61,888 nucleotides of DNA from Lachnoclostridium sp. UBA1308 (GTDB taxonomy: Bacteria > Bacillota > Clostridia > Lachnospirales > Lachnospiraceae), in the NCBI GenBank assembly GCA_002307215.1, contig DBTU01000053.1:119166-181053 (forward strand), read 5' to 3'. Below, piece after piece: positions 45,406-53,713 of the stretch (position 1 is the stretch's first letter; every line of letters begins with the position of its first letter). Position numbers and translations under genes: made by a program. The notes beneath the pieces are model-generated. The model was not told the DNA's origin, made no database searches, and saw only the letters and a list, made by a program, of their open reading frames with translations.

Positions 45406-45502
45406 TATAGTTTCATAAATGGTACTTATTATGGAATACATATTTTGCTTATTGATAATAAAACGCTGCTCCAAACTATGAAGTGATGATTAAAAATAGT
45501 CG

Positions 45503-45586
45503 GTTACCGTAAGAGAGCTACTTATTTATTTCGATGAATCAAAGTTTACTTTCTCGAAAAAATAAGTAGCTATATCTTATGGCAAC
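45503..45586. terminator. Long bidirectional hairpin between convergent genes
   Basis: GTTACCGTAAGA (45503-45514) pairs with TCTTATGGCAAC (45575-45586). An inner stem of GCTACTTATTTATTTCGA pairs with TCGAAAAAATAAGTAGC. The structure is followed by TTATTTTTTT on plus, and by TATTTTT on minus. It can terminate the proline-rich gene and gvpF. Confidence 0.8.
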
Positions 45587-45622
45587 TTATTTTTTTGTAA
45601 TACCGAATCTAAACCGTATCTC

Positions 45623-46384
45623 TTATTCCTTGTTTTCTAAATCAAAATTGATTCGAATATCCACAAAGTTATAGGGAGGCCAGGGACCCGTATAATTGAA
45701 TACCAATTTGTTTTCAAATACCCGGCTCAATTTTTCCACTTCCTTGTCAAACTTCTCACTCTCGGAATTCTTTACCAGGAAATAGGAATTAAAAACGGTC
45801 TTAATCGGTATTTCATCCTTTAACTTACTGTCAACTGCTAATTCACTGAGCGGAGCATATATTTTATCCGAGTACTCCACCTTCTTATTCTCAATTACCG
45901 CCTGTACCAATTTACCCAGCTGTATTTTATCAAGTAGAACCTCGTCTTCCTCTTTACCGAACACCTTGCTTTTCAGCACTTTTATTTCATCATTCTCGAC
46001 ATCCTGATTAAAATAATTGCTATCCCATGTGACTTTAAGGCCTACTTCTGATTTATCCTCCAGTATTTCTATCTGTTTTCGAAGTTGTTCATAATTTGAG
46101 GTAATAATGCTTTCAATATCCTTTTTATTGTTGCTCACCGTTCCAAAAGCAACCGGAACTACTGTATATTTTTCCATCACCTTAGTTATTATCCTCTGGT
46201 GATTAAGTACATTCTTTCGTGTCGGATCAAATTCATAGACATCCGTATTGCTGATGACAGCCGAAATATCCTTATATGGCAGGGTATATACCGGAGATAT
46301 TATGTTTGCAAAAGAAGAACTGCAAATATTGATAGCATCCTTTTCTTTGATAAAACAATATATGTACTTACCCGGCATTGACAT
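45623..46384 (-). CDS. gvpF: Gas vesicle protein GvpF (copy 3)
   Basis: The 253-residue protein is the most canonical of the three: KYIYCFIKEKD at the start, VVPVAFGTV in the middle and NYTGPWPPYNFVDIRI at the end. GvpF binds GvpA and probably controls its incorporation. The start codon overlaps the stop of the CDC48-like gene (TAAATG), so the two are coupled. Confidence 0.95.
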   Translation of the reverse strand: MSMPGKYIYCFIKEKDAINICSSSFANIISPVYTLPYKDISAVISNTDVYEFDPTRKNVLNHQRIITKVMEKYTVVPVAFGTVSNNKKDIESIITSNYEQLRKQIEILEDKSEVGLKVTWDSNYFNQDVENDEIKVLKSKVFGKEEDEVLLDKIQLGKLVQAVIENKKVEYSDKIYAPLSELAVDSKLKDEIPIKTVFNSYFLVKNSESEKFDKEVEKLSRVFENKLVFNYTGPWPPYNFVDIRINFDLENKE

Positions 46385-48499
46385 TTAATCACCTTCCTCA
46401 ATAGCACTCAAAAAATCCTTCCTATTTATCTTATTCCTATTCGTTTCGCTCTGATTCTGTTCCTGATTATCTATATACTCCGTTAATGCATTCATTGCTG
46501 CCTTATGACATATTTCCATAATATCTGCACCGGTGCGACCATTGGTGATTGTAGCCAATTCATGCAGATCTACATCCTCAGCTAATGGCTTACCTGCTAT
46601 GTGAATCTTGAATATTTCAACTCTACCAACGTAATCGGGAGATTTAAATTCCAATAGCATGTTAAACCTACCCGGCCTTAAAAGAGCCGGATCAACAATA
46701 TCAAGACGATTGGTAGCACCTATGACTATAACACCCTTAAGCTCTTCAATACCGTCTATTTCCGTAAGCATTTGGCAGATCATTCTTTCCGTAGCATTAC
46801 TATCATTATTTCTTCCTCTGAGTGGTACGATGGAATCAATTTCATCAAAAAAAATAATACAAGGCGCTGCTTGTTTTGCTTTTTTAAATATCTCCCTCAA
46901 CCCTTTTTCTGATTCGCCTACATATTTTGATAACAGCTCAGGTCCTTTCACTGATATAAAATTTGCATTGTTCAAGGAAGCAATCGCTTTTGCAAATAAT
47001 GTCTTTCCGGTACCCGGCGCTCCATAAAACAATATGCCCTTCGGTGCTTTGCATCCATAATAATTATATGCTTCTTTATACTGTTCCGGCCATACGATGC
47101 TTTTAATTATCTTTTCCTTGATTTCATCCAAGCCACCTATATCATTAAAATCAACATTCGGAATCTCTACGAAAACCTCTCGGATTGCGGAAGGTTCAAT
47201 TTCGTTCAAGGAATTCCGGTAGTCCTCCATTGTAACCTTTAGTTTTTCAATCACCGGATATGGTATATCGGAAGCTGTAAAGTCAATCTGAGGGAAAAAT
47301 TTACGTAGTGCCGACATTGCAGCTTCACGACACAGTGATTGCAAATCCGCTCCTACATATCCATGCGTAAGCTCAGCCAATCGTTCCAAATCCACACTGT
47401 CATCCAGAGGCATATCTCTGGTATAAACCTGAAGTATTTGAAGCCTTCCCTTCTGGTCAGGAATTCCAATCTCTATTTCCCGGTCAAATCTGCCGGGTCT
47501 TCGTAAGGCCGGATCAATAGCATTTGGTATATTAGTCGCCCCTATAACAATTACCTGACCCCGATCCTTCAGTCCATCCATCAGGGCTAAAAGTTGCGCT
47601 ACCACTCTCTTTTCAACATCACCGTTTACACTTTCTCTTTTCGGCGATATCGCATCAATTTCATCCAGAAAAATGATACTGGGAGCATTATTACTTGCTG
47701 TATCAAAAATCTCTCTCAGTCTTGCTTCACTTTCTCCATAAAATTTATTAATTATTTCAGGCCCATTAATATGCGTAAAATATGCGTCGGTTTCGTTGGC
47801 GACTGCTCTGGCTATTAAAGTTTTTCCGGTTCCCGGAGGGCCAAATAAAAGTAGCCCTTTCGGGGCTTCAATTCCCAGACGACGAAAGACTTCAGGGTAT
47901 TTGAGTGGCATCTCAATCATTTCTCGTATACGCTGAATTTGCTTTTCCAGACCACCGATGTCTTCATAAGTAACCCTGTTGTCCTTTTTAAATGCACCTT
48001 CATTTTTTAATTTAATTATACTATCCTTCGTGATTCGGACTGCACCTTCGGGCTTGGTGTCTGTAATGATATACTCACGGGAGGAATATCCAATTGTTTT
48101 GACTCTAAGATAATTTCCTTTAAATACTGCGGTACCTTCAATTGCACTCTTCAGATACTTAATATCCTCATCCGATTCAACATTTTTATCGGCACAGCTT
48201 ATTACAACAGACTTTGCATCTTCTACATCAACCTTGCCAATCTCAACACTTTCATCGATACCTACTCCTGCATTACGCCTTAATATTCCGTCTATCTGGA
48301 TTAGATTTTTTCCTTTGTATTCATCGTAAGCAGGTAAAATTTTGGCCAATGCCAAAGTCTTTCCCTTAATCACAATGATATCTCCGATGGATACTCCTAA
48401 TATCTGTATTTCCTTTTGATCAATTCTTGCAATTGCTTTTCCTACATCTTTACTTAGCGCTTCTGCTACCTTATAAACAAAAAGTTTCTTTTCCTCCAT
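46385..48499 (-). CDS. CDC48/p97-like double AAA+ ATPase in the gas-vesicle locus
   Basis: The ATG at 48499 after AGGGGAG gives 704 residues. An N-terminal CDC48-type substrate-binding domain (~1-175) precedes two AAA modules: D1 Walker A GPPGTGKT (~220-227) with Walker B IIFLDEIDAI, and D2 GAPGTGKT (~492) with IIFFDEIDSI. Both arginine-finger regions (DPALRRPGRFDRE and DPALLRPGRFN) are intact. Archaeal relatives (VAT) unfold proteins; in bacteria such proteins are less common. It is flanked by gvpO and gvpF and coupled to gvpF, so it probably remodels gas-vesicle components. Confidence 0.93.
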   Translation of the reverse strand: MEEKKLFVYKVAEALSKDVGKAIARIDQKEIQILGVSIGDIIVIKGKTLALAKILPAYDEYKGKNLIQIDGILRRNAGVGIDESVEIGKVDVEDAKSVVISCADKNVESDEDIKYLKSAIEGTAVFKGNYLRVKTIGYSSREYIITDTKPEGAVRITKDSIIKLKNEGAFKKDNRVTYEDIGGLEKQIQRIREMIEMPLKYPEVFRRLGIEAPKGLLLFGPPGTGKTLIARAVANETDAYFTHINGPEIINKFYGESEARLREIFDTASNNAPSIIFLDEIDAISPKRESVNGDVEKRVVAQLLALMDGLKDRGQVIVIGATNIPNAIDPALRRPGRFDREIEIGIPDQKGRLQILQVYTRDMPLDDSVDLERLAELTHGYVGADLQSLCREAAMSALRKFFPQIDFTASDIPYPVIEKLKVTMEDYRNSLNEIEPSAIREVFVEIPNVDFNDIGGLDEIKEKIIKSIVWPEQYKEAYNYYGCKAPKGILFYGAPGTGKTLFAKAIASLNNANFISVKGPELLSKYVGESEKGLREIFKKAKQAAPCIIFFDEIDSIVPLRGRNNDSNATERMICQMLTEIDGIEELKGVIVIGATNRLDIVDPALLRPGRFNMLLEFKSPDYVGRVEIFKIHIAGKPLAEDVDLHELATITNGRTGADIMEICHKAAMNALTEYIDNQEQNQSETNRNKINRKDFLSAIEEGD

Positions 48500-48579
48500 T
48501 ACAATCTCCCCTGTCAATCAGCACCATATAAGTAGATGCTTCCTATGGAATTCAATTTCATCGATAATAGATTAATGCT

Positions 48580-48840
48580 CTATTCATTATCTAATGCTGC
48601 TTTTCTTTTTGTCTCTTTTAATGTAAAGCTGATTATTTCCATCGTACTATTAAGGATTACATCATAAATCTCAACGATATCACCTATTCCCCTTATGGCA
48701 GTATAATTCGGATCTATATTTACCTCACAACGTACCTCCCATTCTTTATCATTCGGTGTCACTGACAATATTCTGCATTTTTGATTTAGTGTTTCCTTAA
48801 AAAATCGATTCACGCTGTCCGAAATTTCAGAAATTTTCAT
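48580..48840 (-). CDS. gvpO: Gas vesicle protein GvpO
   Basis: The ATG at 48840 after GGAG gives 86 residues. The GvpO core KEWEVRCEVN and a YEVxL-like stretch in IGDIVEIYDVILN are visible. GvpO is essential in several gas-vesicle systems; its function is unknown. Order gvpN-gvpO-(CDC48)-gvpF matches the conserved gvpN-gvpO pairing. Confidence 0.88.
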   Translation of the reverse strand: MKISEISDSVNRFFKETLNQKCRILSVTPNDKEWEVRCEVNIDPNYTAIRGIGDIVEIYDVILNSTMEIISFTLKETKRKAALDNE

Positions 48841-48952
48841 AATTAACTCCATTTCTCCAGTTGCTAATAGATCTTTCTAGTCCTTTCATAGCTGCTGGAA
48901 TGTGATAAGAACTATTTTATCATTAAATTTATGCGTAAAGCCGCGTTAAGTA

Positions 48953-49876
48953 TTAATCATTTGTAATTTGCTTAACAAATAGAATGTCGATTGCTTCATC
49001 GATTATCTTATTTAGTTCCTCTTTTTTATCTACCGATAGCCCTGAGGAAATGTTAATAGAACTGAAGATATCCTTACAAATCTGTCGGAAAGTAGCATTT
49101 GACGATACCATTTTAATTTTAGCGGATTTTGCTATTTTCGCTAACATAATACCACCTCTGATTGATACATAGTCCGCATCATTGAATTTGACTTTTATAA
49201 GTCTGGTTAAGTTGACTATTCTTTGTGACTCCTCAAGACTCATACCCGATCTGGACATAATAATGTGATTTTGGGTATCTTCATCCAAATTAACCATGTC
49301 AACTGTAATCATTCGATCGGTAAGTGCATTAGGTGACCGATATACACCAATATATTCTTCCGGATTGCTTGTAAATATTATTTTAAATTCCGGATGAATT
49401 TTTATAAAAGTATTATCATTTCCATATGGAACATCTACTATTTTTTCTTCTAAAATAGACAAAAACACATTGTTAATCTCCGGTGGTGTCCTTGTAAATT
49501 CGTCGTAAATAACGGTGTACCCTTCTTTACATGCTGTCAAAAGTCTTCCATCATTCCATGATTTTCGTATCAACTCTTCTTTTTTATAAACCGATGTAAT
49601 AAAATTATCCTCTAAAAAATATCTTCTGACACCGGAATAACCACCAATTAAATTTTCATTATTAATATCTTCATTTCCACAGATTAGTAAAATCGGTCTG
49701 TTTATTTTTTTTGCTATATGATATGCTAATGAGGTTTTACCGACACCTGCAAGCCCTCTTAAATGCACAGGGTAACCATTATTCAAATACAAGATAGCTC
49801 TGTTTGTTAAGTTTTTAATATAATTTGTTACAACATATTCACTTGTCTCTAAATCAAGAACCTTTGATTCACTCAT
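48953..49876 (-). CDS. gvpN: Gas vesicle ATPase GvpN
   Basis: The 307-residue AAA+ (MoxR-clade) protein has Walker A LRGLAGVGKTSLA, Walker B VIYDEFTRT and sensor FTSNPEEYIG. The phrase RGLAGVGKT is characteristic of GvpN, which is needed for vesicle enlargement. GGAGGCAG precedes the ATG. It is followed by gvpO. Confidence 0.94.
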   Translation of the reverse strand: MSESKVLDLETSEYVVTNYIKNLTNRAILYLNNGYPVHLRGLAGVGKTSLAYHIAKKINRPILLICGNEDINNENLIGGYSGVRRYFLEDNFITSVYKKEELIRKSWNDGRLLTACKEGYTVIYDEFTRTPPEINNVFLSILEEKIVDVPYGNDNTFIKIHPEFKIIFTSNPEEYIGVYRSPNALTDRMITVDMVNLDEDTQNHIIMSRSGMSLEESQRIVNLTRLIKVKFNDADYVSIRGGIMLAKIAKSAKIKMVSSNATFRQICKDIFSSINISSGLSVDKKEELNKIIDEAIDILFVKQITND

Positions 49877-49935
49877 TTATTCTGCCTCCATTGTTATCAG
49901 CCATTTCGTAGACTTATTTATTTTAATCTACTTAA

Positions 49936-49975
49936 ATGCGAGGGTTTTACGCAATATTTGGTAAAATCCTCGCAT
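49936..49975. terminator. Hairpin between gvpA and gvpN
   Basis: ATGCGAGGGTTTTAC (49936-49950) pairs with GTAAAATCCTCGCAT (49961-49975), 14 of 15 bases. It lies between the second gvpA and gvpN on the minus strand, with no long T-run. This is where partial termination would let abundant gvpA mRNA accumulate relative to downstream genes. Confidence 0.65.
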
Positions 49976-50020
49976 CTGTTTTAGCTATTAAGTTCTAAAC
50001 TACCGCTTTGGGCATCTCTA

Positions 50021-50254
50021 TTATGCCAGTGCAAAAGCTTCTTCTTCATCATGCTCATGATGTTTTTGTAATAAACCTACAGCATTTGCGTAGCAAAGCC
50101 AGGTTCTTACACTTGCAATTACAATTCTCGCTTCGATAGATAACAGTTCAATTCCTACCAGGTTTACTCTAGCCCAGATATCAATAACAATACCTTTATC
50201 CAATATTCTATCAATTACTTCTACTAGGCTTGCACTATCAGTTGACTTCTTCAT
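50021..50254 (-). CDS. gvpA: Gas vesicle structural protein GvpA (copy 2)
   Basis: The 77-residue protein has the GvpA core: LVEVIDRILDKGIVIDIWAR, VNLVGIELLSIEARIVIASV, TWLCYANAVGLL. GvpA forms the vesicle wall as a helical array of monomers. The first 62 residues are identical to copy 1, with a different His/Glu-rich tail (QKHHEHDEEEAFALA). TAGGAGG lies upstream. Confidence 0.97.
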   Translation of the reverse strand: MKKSTDSASLVEVIDRILDKGIVIDIWARVNLVGIELLSIEARIVIASVRTWLCYANAVGLLQKHHEHDEEEAFALA

Positions 50255-50285
50255 AATATATCCTCCTATTTCTTTATATTCTTAA

Positions 50286-50297
50286 AATAATATATGC
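50286..50297 (-). promoter_or_regulatory. GCATATATT promoter-like element upstream of gvpA copy 2
   Basis: On the minus strand GCATATATTATT lies about 32 bases before the start codon. The same core precedes gvpA copy 1 (50652-50662) and the TIR gene (50815-50825 on plus). Confidence 0.4.
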
Positions 50298-50385
50298 ATA
50301 AGACAAATCTTAAGTGATAAACAAATACTTTATCCATTCTCATAAAATAGTAGTTTCTTTCCGCTTAACGTGCTTAGTTGCTATG

Positions 50386-50616
50386 CTATGCTAATGCAAA
50401 CACCTCATCTTCACGGCTATGTTCATGGCTTAACAACCCTACTGCATTTGCATAGCAAAGCCAGGTCCTTACGCTTGCGATAACTATTCTTGCTTCAATG
50501 GATAATAACTCAATTCCTACCAAATTAACTCTTGCCCAGATATCGATAACAATTCCTTTATCCAGAATTCTATCAATAACCTCTACCAAGCTGGCGCTAT
50601 CTGTTGATTTCTTCAT
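50386..50616 (-). CDS. gvpA: Gas vesicle structural protein GvpA (copy 1)
   Basis: The 76-residue protein is identical to copy 2 over the first 62 residues although many codons differ by synonymous changes, so selection holds the sequence. The tail (SHEHSREDEVFALA) differs. It is the first gene of the minus-strand gas-vesicle run and has AAGGAGG ahead of it. Two GvpA copies may tune wall properties or simply dose. Confidence 0.97.
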   Translation of the reverse strand: MKKSTDSASLVEVIDRILDKGIVIDIWARVNLVGIELLSIEARIVIASVRTWLCYANAVGLLSHEHSREDEVFALA

Positions 50617-50651
50617 AAAATAATCCTCCTTAAATATGTTATTTTTCTATA

Positions 50652-50662
50652 ACAATATATGC
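50652..50662 (-). promoter_or_regulatory. GCATATATTGT element upstream of gvpA copy 1
   Basis: On the minus strand GCATATATTGT, followed by TATAGAAAAATAA, lies about 35 bases ahead of the start codon, a likely -10 region. A related CATATAATATCATAGAAAAATAA block precedes the gene at 51742-52014. Confidence 0.45.
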
Positions 50663-50814
50663 AAGGATTAACATTTCGTGTCACTTATTTTTGCTGTTAT
50701 ATACCTTTTTCAATTTTGTTACCGTTTACGAGTACAAAAAAATACCCACACCGCTAATAAATATACGATGAAGGCAAGTAAATCATAGACCATTGCATTT
50801 TATATATAGGATAG

Positions 50815-50825
50815 GCATATATTGT
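50815..50825 (+). promoter_or_regulatory. GCATATATTGT element upstream of the TIR gene
   Basis: GCATATATTGT lies 28 bases ahead of the TIR start codon on plus, the same core found upstream of both gvpA copies. It suggests that TIR/DUF4231 and gvpA may be transcribed under the same control. Confidence 0.4.
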
Positions 50826-50853
50826 ACCAAATACAATTCGAAAGTCGAAAACT

Positions 50854-51258
50854 ATGACACGTGTATTTTTTGCATACAGCGGTTTAGACAGAACTATTCT
50901 TGAAACCATTTTGAAGGATTTAAAATTATCAAAGGAACATTATTATATTTGGTACTATCAGCCGGGTATGAACGATGTCCCTATGGAAAAAATCGGTGAA
51001 GTAATTGCAACTATGGATATATTTCTCCTACTCTTGACCGAGAATTCTTTAAGTAGTCACAATGTACAGGCAGAGTTAGAAATAGCATTCAGCGAACACC
51101 ACATAAAAGAAATTTATTCAATCTTAATTGATGACCGATTGATGAAAGATTCCCCGCGAACAATACCGGAATCAATTCAGTGTAAAACCTACTATTCAAA
51201 TAGCGTCATAAGTGCCGCAGAAATAACAAGAGGTATTCTTTCCGACTATGAAAATTAG
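50854..51258 (+). CDS. TIR-domain protein
   Basis: The 134-residue protein is a single TIR-like domain: VFFAYSGLDRTILETIL (box 1), an alternating helix/strand core, and LTENSLSSHNVQAELEIAF, where Glu74 is at the position of the catalytic glutamate of NAD+-consuming TIRs. It has no other domain or signal. It overlaps the following DUF4231 gene by 11 bases, so the two are translated together. No strong ribosome-binding site is present. A signalling or immune role is inferred from family knowledge. Confidence 0.82.
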   Translation: MTRVFFAYSGLDRTILETILKDLKLSKEHYYIWYYQPGMNDVPMEKIGEVIATMDIFLLLLTENSLSSHNVQAELEIAFSEHHIKEIYSILIDDRLMKDSPRTIPESIQCKTYYSNSVISAAEITRGILSDYEN

Positions 51259-51697
51259 AAATAACGACCAACTTGCTATGCAATATTTAAAAAACAGTCT
51301 TAAATATTATGACAAGAAATCTATCTCCTGCAAGAGATGGTATACAGTACTGATCCTTGCAGATATTATTCTGTCCTCCTTTATTCCATTTACCATATTA
51401 TTTATCGACAGTCATAATTATATTAAATTCATAGTTGCCCTTATGGGTTCGTTCATAACCATTGCTTCCTCCATAAGAATAAAATTTAATTTTCAGGAAA
51501 ACTGGGTTGAATATAGAACGACCACAGAGATATTAAAGTATCATAAATATCTTTATGACACCCTGTCTCCGCCCTATAACGACAATAACAAAGATGAACT
51601 GCTCATATCAAAAGTAAACGAAATCTGCATTAATGAGAATAAAAATTGGCGTAATATTAAATTAAGTAATATGAATATTACCGATGAGAATCCGTAG
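51248..51697 (+). CDS. Two-transmembrane DUF4231 (SLATT-like) protein
   Basis: The 149-residue protein has a helical N-terminal part (QLAMQYLKNSLKYYDKKS), two hydrophobic segments (~32-53, ~57-75) and a C-terminal amphipathic stretch (NWVEYRTTTEILKYHKYLYD) that fits DUF4231/SLATT proteins. These are proposed pore-forming effectors coupled to nucleotide second-messenger signals. It starts inside the TIR gene, an arrangement that suggests a signal-producing TIR and its membrane effector. Confidence 0.75.
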   Translation: MKIRNNDQLAMQYLKNSLKYYDKKSISCKRWYTVLILADIILSSFIPFTILFIDSHNYIKFIVALMGSFITIASSIRIKFNFQENWVEYRTTTEILKYHKYLYDTLSPPYNDNNKDELLISKVNEICINENKNWRNIKLSNMNITDENP

Positions 51698-51741
51698 GTA
51701 TCGGTACAATATTTCGATTACTTATCATTCTCTGGAATATG

Positions 51742-52014
51742 CTAAAACAAAGTATATGTTTTACGAAATATACCTTGTTTACAAGGATATCTTTCACCAT
51801 CTACACCTGTAATAATATAGTCGCCTTCACTAATATAATGTTTACCTTCTAAAGTTCGTATGAAAGGTACTTCATCGGATTTCAACGGATTAACATAATT
51901 ATCCGGCTCCAAGCCTGACTTAATTGCTGTTGTAATGTCATCAAAGCCATCTTCCATACCGCGTCTGTATTCAATTGCATCCACCGGTACCGGTTTTTTT
52001 ATATATTTTGCCAT
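51742..52014 (-). CDS. Phage-type small protein (GDYIITG motif)
   Basis: The ATG at 52014, with GAGG upstream, gives 90 residues. Its C-terminal half (GKHYISEGDYIITGVDGERYPCKQGIFRKTY) resembles short proteins common in phages and mobile elements; the N-terminal half begins YIKKPVPVDAIEYRRG. No other phage genes are adjacent. Function unknown. Confidence 0.75.
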   Translation of the reverse strand: MAKYIKKPVPVDAIEYRRGMEDGFDDITTAIKSGLEPDNYVNPLKSDEVPFIRTLEGKHYISEGDYIITGVDGERYPCKQGIFRKTYTLF

Positions 52015-52178
52015 CATAAACACCTCATTCATATTATTTCTCATTGAAGATGTTTTAAACAAACAACTTATTTTTCTATGATATTATATGAATTTATTGG
52101 TGAATTGCGATTTAAGCTGTACTTATTTCATTATCTCTTAGCGAAACCGGTATCGATTCAAATTAGATTTGTGTAACT

Positions 52179-53702
52179 TTATATCATTTTTTCTTGGTTA
52201 TTCATGGAATATCCACCTTTTTCTACGTCGTTACTATCGATCAAATTATCTTGTTTTTTTATATTACTTAATTTCTTTACTGCTCCGTAAGGTTCTCTTA
52301 GGGAGAGATGATCACCTTGCCCGGAAATGACCCATAAAATCTTATATCCTCTGGGTATTACCTTCAACTTATGTTCACCTTCGCCATCCGTAAAATATAC
52401 CAGAAGATTTACCTTGTTCTGATTCGCGTATTCAAAGACCGGGTTGAATTTGGTACCTCCGATTTTACTGATTCTTGTCTTTATATCCTTCACAGATTTT
52501 ACTTTATACTCACGTCTGATTCTATCGTCACATTCCAAAATCGTAATTTCATGATTATAATTTTTTACGATATTAAGCACTTCTTTCATTGCCTGCTTGA
52601 TTTCATCGTCACTAATACTTCCACTTATGTCCAGCGCAACAACTATTTTCGCTTTATGACTCCGAAGCTGTCCCCTTAGATCCAATCGATCCGGCTGCCT
52701 TCTGTCTCTTCTCGTAACAGTCTTCTTTTTATTACTTTCAACAGTACCCATCAACCGATTAAGATACAGATTCCAGGGCAATTCCCCATGATTTTTCTTT
52801 AGAGCCGCTATCATACTTTCCAGATAAGTCGGAAGCTCCCCTTTTTCGGAATTACGAATCACCTTTTCCGTAAATTCCTGCATGGTTTTCTCATCGATAT
52901 CACCGGACTCTTCCCAGAGGTCATGGGTTTTTTCTGAACTATATTCGGGCTCAGTACTCTCGTACCAAGCAATATGGTCTCGCAGAGGATTCTTCTGTGA
53001 TGTATCAGCCTCCAAAGTATCTACTTCTGAACCTTCAGCTTCCGGAGTATCTTCTTTTGTAACTTCAACCTCCTTCTTATCTTCCTCTGAAGCATCTTCC
53101 TTCAAGGTCTCTTCCTCCTGCTCTGGTATATCGATAACCTTTTGAAGCTGCTCCACATAATATTCAAAGGGTCTATAGGGTTCGAGCCTTAAATTATATT
53201 TCAGATTTACCCATTCTAAAGTGGTGGCATACCCCGGTAAATATGTCAAATATTTATTAACGACGATATCCATTGCCATATTAACAGCCAATACGTTATA
53301 CCTTCCCTTATATTCTTTTGCTCTGATTAAATGCAGGGATACGATATGTAGTATTTCATGCTTAATGGTACTTTCCATTTGTCTTATATTAAGCCTTAAA
53401 AAAATCATTGGATTATAGTAAATGACATAGTTAGCCCCTTTAAAATTCACAGCGGTGGGGCTGCTAAAATCAAATCTAATCTCTCTTGACATTTGAAACA
53501 AAAAGTATCCATAGAAGTTATCCTTGTCTTCCATAAGTCTTAAATTAACTTTATCAACCAGACAAAAGAACTCCTTCCTAAAATCTTCCGATATTATTAA
53601 AATTGATTTATCATCTTTCTCTTTCTCATGTGAAAAACGAAACATAATGTCCTTTGCTTTTTCACGTAGCTCAATCAACTGATTATCAAAATAAGTTTCC
53701 AT
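52179..53702 (-). CDS. VWA-domain putative metallopeptidase (DUF2201 family)
   Basis: The 507-residue protein has an N-terminal zinc-peptidase-like region with HEILH (115-119), an acidic Glu/Asp-rich linker (~195-270) and a C-terminal VWA-like domain (VVALDISGSISDDEI, YFTDGEGE). The DUF2201 family pairs with MoxR-type ATPases, as here. It lies 11 bases downstream of the ATPase gene. Proposed roles are assembly or maturation of another complex; the position next to gas-vesicle genes suggests that client, but this is inference. Confidence 0.85.
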   Translation of the reverse strand: METYFDNQLIELREKAKDIMFRFSHEKEKDDKSILIISEDFRKEFFCLVDKVNLRLMEDKDNFYGYFLFQMSREIRFDFSSPTAVNFKGANYVIYYNPMIFLRLNIRQMESTIKHEILHIVSLHLIRAKEYKGRYNVLAVNMAMDIVVNKYLTYLPGYATTLEWVNLKYNLRLEPYRPFEYYVEQLQKVIDIPEQEEETLKEDASEEDKKEVEVTKEDTPEAEGSEVDTLEADTSQKNPLRDHIAWYESTEPEYSSEKTHDLWEESGDIDEKTMQEFTEKVIRNSEKGELPTYLESMIAALKKNHGELPWNLYLNRLMGTVESNKKKTVTRRDRRQPDRLDLRGQLRSHKAKIVVALDISGSISDDEIKQAMKEVLNIVKNYNHEITILECDDRIRREYKVKSVKDIKTRISKIGGTKFNPVFEYANQNKVNLLVYFTDGEGEHKLKVIPRGYKILWVISGQGDHLSLREPYGAVKKLSNIKKQDNLIDSNDVEKGGYSMNNQEKMI

Positions 53703-53713
53703 ATGTTAACCTT

